From contig NC_092655.1 in the NCBI RefSeq assembly GCF_032118995.1, positions 15,378,406 to 15,442,405 on the forward strand: a stretch of 64,000 bases of DNA, given 5' to 3'. Below the pieces are notes generated by a model. It was not told the origin of the DNA and did not search any database. It was given only the letters and a program-made list of their open reading frames with translations. This document shows positions 53,512 to 61,500 of the stretch, in pieces. The first letter of the stretch is position 1. Every line of letters starts with the position of its first letter. Made by a program: the position numbers and the translations under genes. Source of the DNA: Asterias amurensis. Its lineage: Eukaryota > Echinodermata > Asteroidea > Forcipulatida > Asteriidae.

Positions 53512-53668
53512 GGGGCCGATTTCACATAGAAATAAAATTCATCGCAAGACAAATTGATAGTATTATTGTATTACCATAGTGATTTGAATTGTGACATCAC
53601 ACTTCACTAAGCAACTACGATTGGTTTGCAGTTAAAAATCAATCTTAAGCTCTTCGAGAAATCGGCCC
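53512..53668. mobile_element. Short palindromic MITE
   Basis: GGGGCCGATTTCACATAGA at the left and TTCGAGAAATCGGCCCC at the right. A related end is at 11592. Confidence 0.65.
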
Positions 53669-53692
53669 CTGGGCCAAATTTCATCAAAGCCA

Positions 53693-53840
53693 GTAGGCAA
53701 TAAAACTTGCTAAGCATAGACTAACCTTGCTTACAGAAACTGGGTACCAGCCGAAATTCCATAAAGTTAAACCGTTTCAACTGGTGCTCACTCATTTTTT
53801 GATTGGCTAAGAAATTTGCTAAGCAGTATTTTCTGCTCTT
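53693..53840. mobile_element. Family F repeat
   Basis: AATTTCATCAAAGCCAGTAG, GGGTACCAGCCGAAATTCC, GCTAAGCAGTATTTTCTGC. Confidence 0.5.
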
Positions 53841-54355
53841 GTGTATAGATTTCTTTATTATAGGAAATCTTACAAAATTAAATTCAGAACAATGTTAACT
53901 GAAAGCAGCTTTGTTTGCATAATTTGTTTTCTCTAGAACCTTTAGTCCTTATATACAATAGAAACTTATTTTTTTTAAATAACGCGTAAGTGCATTGAGT
54001 GTTTTCTCAAAAACTGTAAAAAATGTGTTGCCTCCCACTCGTAGAAAATGTTAAGCAAAATTTGTCAGCTTGCATGAAAGTTACTGGGATACAAAAACTA
54101 ATACTGATTGGGAATCATAACCAAAAATAATTATTTTTTACAGTTCTGATCGTGTGAAACTTTCTGAGAGAAGTAAATCTTTCCGATAAGTCCCTGCCAA
54201 TTAGGTCCATTATCATTTTCATTTCACTTATCAACATTTTAAAAAGCATACAAACCAAACACTTTTCCAATACCTCCTCCCTCCCCCTCTAAAAGTGTAA
54301 AAAGAAACAGGTTCTTTTGTACACTTGTATATCACAAGCAGTGACTTGTAGCTCT

Positions 54356-54598
54356 TGGCCCAATTTGATAGAGCTGCTAAGCACCAAAATTTGCTTAGCA
54401 TGAAATTTCTGCCTGGATAAAAACAGGATTACCAACCCAATTTTCACATGATTTTCCGGATGAACAAACATCGTCCGACTCGTACCAATAACAAGCAATT
54501 ATTATGCAACAAACGGAAAGATGGTTGGTAATCCCATTTTTTAGCAAGGAAGAAATTTCATGCCGAGACATTTTTTTTTGCTCTATGAAATTGGGCCC
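54356..54598. mobile_element. Palindromic repeat F2
   Basis: TTGGCCCAATTTGATAGAGC mirrored by GCTCTATGAAATTGGGCCCA, inner AAAACAGGATTACCAACCC and GGTTGGTAATCCCATTTTTT. Confidence 0.75.
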
Positions 54599-54921
54599 AG
54601 CTGACTAGAGTACAGATTTTTTTTAAGCAAGCAATGAGCGCCTGCATTGGCAGATACCGGCGCTATATAAGAATTTGATCATTATTATTAGTCGGCATAG
54701 AGAAACTTGAACGTGAATGACAAGCAAACCCTGTCCATATTATGACCACAGACCATGATAAAAAAAATGGTCTTATTCAACAGTGCAAAAAGGGGCCATG
54801 AAGCTATGATTTTGTAGATAATTTTTTTTTCTTCAGAAAATAAAAACGTATGGCGTGCATTTACCCCCTCCCAGTATGTCCTTTGTACACTTGTGAAATC
54901 ATTGATAATTTTGAACACCCC

Positions 54922-55310
54922 TTAAAGACAGTGGACACTATTGGTAATTGTCAAAGACTAGTCTTTACAGTTTGTGTATCTCAACATATGCATAAAATAA
55001 CAAACCTGTGAAAATTTGAGCTCAATCGGTCGTCGTAGTTGCGAGATAATAATGAAAGAAAAAACACCCTTATCACACGAAGTTGTGTGCTTTCCGATGC
55101 TTGATTTTTTTGAGACCTCAAATTCTAAACTTGAGGTCTCGAAATCAAATTCGTGGAAAATTACTTTTTTCTCAAAAACTACGTCACTTCACAGGGAGCT
55201 GTTTCTCACAATGTTGTATACTATCAACCTCTCCCCATTACTCGTAATCAAGAAAGGTTTTATGATGAAAATTATTTTGAGTAATTACCAATAGTGTCCA
55301 CTGCCTTTAA
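54922..55310. mobile_element. Family B palindromic MITE, complete
   Basis: TTAAAGACAGTGGACACTAT to ATAGTGTCCACTGCCTTTAA, 389 bp, TTAA at both ends, central GAGACCTC/GAGGTCTC pair at about 55112-55142. Probably lies in the 3'UTR of the zinc finger gene. Confidence 0.88.
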
Positions 55311-55545
55311 TACATGTAATACTTTCAGACGCCTCCCATTTCACTGACAGAAATTGAGAGAAATATAGAGTGATTATCATCATCAAAGATATACGCATCA
55401 TTTTTACTTTTGTCACTCCCCCCACCCCCAAAAAAAAAACACAATAGGCTGTTGTGCAGCATTTTACTTTATGGAGGCTGCTACTCTAACACTCATTTTT
55501 GGGGATGCGATAAACACTCTATTCTCATGAATGAAGTTGTGTAGG
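55311..55545 (-). other. Proximal 3'UTR of the zinc finger gene
   Basis: Directly follows the stop codon on the minus strand. Nothing else recognised. Confidence 0.45.
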
Positions 55546-58500
55546 TTAATATTGAGGCCACTCAGCCATATGCCTCAGCTCATGGCGCTGCCACGCCTCA
55601 GCCACTTCAAAGAATCTCTGACAATACCTACACTCGTACAACTTCTTACCCTGATTGCTCATGAACAAATGCTGCTGCAGAGAAGTCCCGCTGTTCTTAC
55701 CCGGACTCCACTCCTGTCCTGTTGATCTCGTCTTTCTGGTCTTCTTCGGGACAAAGGCGGCGGATAAGCGGCGTCCACCGAAGTGAATCTTCCGATGAGT
55801 GGCGACAGCAGCAGCGGTCGATGTAGAAAAGACGCAGTACTCGCACTGGAACGACTGATTGTAGTTGTGGAGCTTCCAGTGGCGGTTGGCATCCTTCTCA
55901 CAGGGGCTTTGGTACGGGCACTGAGTACAAAAGAAGGGGTCTTTGTGGCTGATGATGTTCGGCAGCTTAGTGTGATGCTGGTTGTTGTGCACCTCAAGGC
56001 TGCTCAGATCTGGGAAACTCATCTGGCAGGGGCGGCATGAGTGGAGAACTTCTTTCTGGGCGGCGTGCTTTGCCTGATGGCGCTGGAGGTGGATCGACTC
56101 GGCCGTCTTAAACTGACATCCTTCTTCAGTGCAGGACAGAAGGTTCTCTTCCTCGTGTATCTTCATGTGGTCTTCAAGCTGTTCGCTACCGGTCACAATG
56201 CCGCACTGTGGACACTGGGATGGAAGGCTGGTCTTGGTCTTTGGATGACCCTTTGACACGTGTTGGTTGAGATCGGAGCGACGTCTGAACACCATAGCGC
56301 AAATTGAACACTGATGGACTTCTTGGACTTGCTCACTGAACACTGCATGTCCTACAGTCCCAGATTGTGGTTTTATTACAGAAAAAGACCTCTCCACATC
56401 CAGACTGGGACCCAACGAATTGGGTTGACCGGATGAAGCAGCAATGGTTTGCCGGAAATGCTTCTTGAGTTGGTGACGACGTAGAGTTTTCTTGTTTCGA
56501 AATTCGCATCCACACTCCTTGCAGAGCATGCTAGCATTGCCTTTAATGTTATCTACCTTGTGCCAGTCACCGCTCTTCATGAATTTCCGATAACGACATC
56601 TGAAGTTTGGGTTCTTGTGCTTCTCTGCATGCCTCCTGAGGTGGTGGTTGTATGCGGTCGAGTAGCTGCAGGTCTTGCATTTGAATGGTTTCTGCTGCTT
56701 GTGTACGGTCTGGACGTGGCGAATCATCTGGTGCCTCTGTGGGGTGCGGTACGCGCAGGAGTCACACTGAAGCGTCATGCGTCGATGTAATTTCATATGA
56801 CGCTCCAAGCGTTGTTTACTCGTGGTGGCATACTGACACATTTTGCAAGAGAACTTATCGGTAGTGCTGCCTTTGTGAACCGTCACGATATGTTGGTCCC
56901 ATTCTTTCTGAGTCGAAGCACGGAAGTCTTTGCACTGAGAGCATGCAAAATACTCGTCAGGAGACTCGGCGGGCTTCCAGGAACTTCCCTCTGAGTTTTG
57001 TGAAGTGTCACACCCTGAAGGAGGTTGAGAAACTGTTTCCGTTGTCTGAACTTCAGATCTGGGACTCTTAATGGTTTGGTAACCGGAGTTTGTTTGCACT
57101 TCAAGTTTTCCCGTCTTTTTGGGTGAAACACTGTCAGACTGGCTTTTATCACCGGCTTGCGATCCATTCCTCACTTTTTTCGTAGGGCTGTTTGGAAGAC
57201 CAGCACTTGGTGTTGTTAAGTTGGAGTGTAACACATCTCTAAGATATGAGTGCCACTTTTTCTTTTCTAGGCTGCTCTCTTCGTGTTTTTTCTCATGACG
57301 ATGGAGAGAGGATGGGCTGTCTGTGGCAAATGAACACTTAGTGCATTTGTAAGGGTTCGCAGCAGTGTGTTCCTTGATAATGTGGTCCCACAACTTTTCT
57401 GTGGTCTTGAAGAATTCGGGGCACTTAGCACACGAGAATGGCAAGTTCACCTCAGGTTGTTTTCTCGATTTCCGCCGTTTCGGGTTGGCCTCTTCATTCT
57501 GCAGTGTATGCTTGCTGTTCACCACATTCTCCACGGCTTGAGTGTCAACCTGCTGTACAGTGGGGCTGGTGTTGTCTCCATGCTGCGTGCTGCTGTTGCC
57601 ATTCTGCAGATTTGGAGTTGTGTTTTGTAGAGCAATAGGGTTGCTGACTACACGTTGCACAGTAGGAGGGTTGCTGACTTTCACAAACTGCATGTTAGAA
57701 GTGTTGGTTGCACTAGTGTTTTTCCCATGCTGCAGGATGAGAATTATGCTGCCGCTTTTCGCTAGGATAGGTTTGTTGGTGCTCAACAGCTGCGACGAAG
57801 GATTGGTGTTCACTTTCTGTGGAGTAGGGTTGGTGCTCAACTGCTGTGGAGCAGGATTGGTGCTCAACTGCTGTGGAGCAGGATTGGTGTTTGACTGCTG
57901 TGGAGTAGAATTGTTGCTCAAATGCTGGGGAGCAAGATTAGTTTTTAACTGCTGCGACGGAGGATTGGTGTTCAATTTCTGCGGAGAAGGATTAGTGTTC
58001 ACTTTCTGCGGAGTGAGATTGGTGTTCAACTGCTGTGGAGAAGGATTAGTGTCCACTTTCTGCGGAGTAAGTTTGGTGTTCAACTGCTGCAGAGGATTGG
58101 TGTTCAACTTCATGGGACCAGGAATGGTTTTCAACTGCTGTGTAGAAGGATTGACGCTACTTCCCTGTTGCGAGTCTTGATTGCCGCTATTCTCACTTGG
58201 GTTGCTGCTGTTCTCATGCTGAACTATAGAGCAGTCCTCGTCTTCATGCTCTTGAGTATGACTGCTGAAAGCTCTCACACTTGTGAAGAATTTGCCACAG
58301 GTTCTGCATGTGTAAACACTAGCATCTTTGGGTTTTATCTTGACAAACTTCGGCTTATCACCCAATTCCATTACTCTGTCTCGTGTGGGGCGCTTAGAAA
58401 TCCGCTTCTCACCCAATTCCATTACTTCGTCTCGTGTGAAGCTCCTAGAAATCCGCTTCTCACCCAATTCCATTACTCCGTCTCGCGTGGGGCGCTTAGA

Positions 58501-61500
58501 AATCCGCTTCCTGTGTATTTTGAGATGGGCAGCCATAGCAAATCTTGATATAGCTGTGTACTTGCAAAATTGGCAGGCAATCCTTGCGCTGTCCTTATAC
58601 ACCATGTGGCTTGCTTTGTGCCTCATCAGCCGGCTCCGCTGGGTGAATTTCTGTCTGCATATATCGCAGGGAAATGACTTTTTCTTTCTGTATTTTTTTG
58701 GACCCTCCGTTTCAATGTCAAAGTCAGCGTCATTGTCAATCTCAACTTCAGTTTCAGTTTCAGTGTTTTTAGCCTTGTTGTGAAGATGACACTGAAAGCC
58801 AGAGGAGCGTTTGCATATCGGACAGTTCCTGAAGCGACCAGAAGGTCGCTCCTCTATAATTTGAACTTCAGGCGATGCAGGTAACTCTTTCTTCTCCTTT
58901 TCCTTGACCTTCTCTTTTTCTTTCACGTTTTCTTTCTCCTTCACCTTCTCTTTCTCCTTCACCTTCTCTTTCTCCTTCACCTTCTCCTCAGTTTGTGGCA
59001 AATGTTTTTGAAGGAAGTGCCTGAGGATTGCCTTGTGACAGAAGGAGCTCTTACGGCATTCCGAACAATCATAGACCACTTTGTGCGTGTCTTCCTCAAT
59101 CTCCATGATGATGGCCTTCCGTAGAGAACCCAGTATCTTCTGCAACCTGGCTTGGTGACACTTCAAAGCAGCTCGCTGTAAGCTCCGGTTAGGCTGGAAC
59201 CATTTAGATCTTTGATGTATGGCTCCTTTCTTCTGGTGTCTGAGACCGGACAGAAATACTCTGAAAATTTTCGTCAGTATTACACTGCTCTGATTGCAAG
59301 CCAATATTAGTGGCACACTTCCGGGCGCAGGAGTAGAATTAGTTGGCTTCCGGCTCACAGAAATTGGAACAGGTTTGGGCTTGACTTTTGATTCCTGTGC
59401 CGTCTTTGGGTCACCCTTTTGTTTAATCTTTGGGTCGTCCTTTTGTTTAATCTTTGGGTCCTCCTTTTGTTTAATCTTTGGGTCGTCCTTGGGTTTAATC
59501 TTTGGATCCTCCTTGGGTTTAAGAAGCTCACTGGGACATGGAAAATGAACAGACAGTTGTCTTGGAGTAAAAAACGAAGACCTACACACTGTGCATTTGT
59601 ACTTCCTATGGGTATTCATATGGTTCGCAAGGTGACACTGCTTTGCATACTTTCTTGGACAGTAAGGACATGCCAAGCCCTGGTATTCAGAACTCTCATA
59701 ATGTTCAAAGGACAATGTGGTCTGCACTTTTTTCGTTGGTTTTTCCGGAGCCGTCTTGTTCCCACCAATCACCTTTCTAAAGTATGAATGATCCATTTCT
59801 TGTAGAGCAATCTTCTGCCTCAGATACTCGCACTCTTTTTCATCGCCATGTTTTTTCACGTGAGACAGCAATCGTGCAGCTGTTACAAACTTGACCTTGC
59901 AATATTTGCAGAAGTAGGGCTTCTCACGTTTTTGGACTGGCAGCTTGGCTGTATGAACAGCCAGGTGACCTTTAAGCTGAGTGAAACGTGAGAAGGTCTT
60001 GCTGCACTGATCACAGGCATATTTGCCTGCATTTCTGAATGAACTACTTGTGACCATGGCAACTTTAGAGGCTGCTGCTGCCTGTAGCGCAATATCCTTG
60101 GCAGACGCTAGACGTCCTGCAGACATGGTTGTCCCTAGTGACTTGCTTTTCTGCTGGGACTCTTCTTGATGTTTGGGGCTGTTCTGCGTGATCCCATCTG
60201 AGGATTTGTCAACTGATGACTTGACCCGTTGATTGGTGTCTTTAGAAACTGTCGTATGAGATTCCTTTTCCTTAGAAGATTTAAGCTCTGCTACTGGGCG
60301 GTTGGTGTCTTCAGCAACTACCACACGTGATTGGGTTTCCTTAGATGATTCAAGCTCTGTTGTTTGAGGATTTACTTCTTCAGCGTCTACTGCATGAGAT
60401 TGGTCTTCCTTGGAAAGTTCAAGGCTGGTTTGGCAGTTCTCGAAACCTGTACTGTTTTTAATACTAGCATGAGCGCCCTTGTGATTGTAGTAGCTTTGAT
60501 AATCAAAGAAATTAACTTTGCAGATGTGACAGGTAAGTTGAAGAGGAACAGGTTCCTTAACTTTTGGTGTCCTCCTTTTTAGTCCTTGGCGTTTTCTCCG
60601 AGCATGAGCTCGCTTGTGTGATGTGAGCTGGTTGTACTTTGCATATGTTTTTTTGCACATTTTGCAAGTGTACATCTTTGGAGGTTCTTCTCCTGTTCTA
60701 ACGCATACAGTTGGAATAGATGTTACTGAGCCTTCTGCCAAAGCCCGGTGCATTGTTTCATCTTGTAGGTAGTCTGGCACAGAAGTGGGATTGGTCATGG
60801 TACTTTCTATTGAAGACTGGCTGTCTTTTGCAATGATATTGCTCGCCTCTGAAGACACAGCGCTGGGGTTAGCATTCACACCTTCTTCTGCAAGCTTGGA
60901 GTTGGTGTTGTTTGTACTTCCATCAACACACTGATTGTTGCTGTTGCTACCAAGAGGAATATCTGTCTCTGTTTCAAGCTCCGAATCGGCCACTACTTTC
61001 TCTGCAACAACATTAGGATTCTCCAGAGGAATCTCTGCTCTAGTTCCTGTGATCTTAAGACCATGGGGAACGATTTCATCACTGGTCTGAAGTTCCATTG
61101 TATGAGGCTCTGACATTTCAGATGAAGAGATTTTTTCGTTACTGTTGTCAGTTAATCCTTGCTCCAACGTACACGCCCCTTCGCTCGAATTATTCTCTGT
61201 TGACGGACAATCCACTTCATCACTGTGAGGTTCTTCTGAAGGCTTGACATCAGACTCGTCATTTGCAACTTTTCCTGTCAAATCAAAGTCCTTTTTGTTT
61301 TCAACTGAAAGCTGAAGGTTGGTCTTATCAGGTGTAACTTTCCCAGAAGAAAGATCCTCTACATCAGAAGTTTTGTTTGGTGGTTGCTTCATCTGTTTAT
61401 CGTTTGACAGACAAGAGTTCGCAGCTTCAACTGGATTCTCGCTCAAGTGCACATCCCTTGAAATACTGGAGCTTGGAACCTCATCTCGACTTGGATTAAT

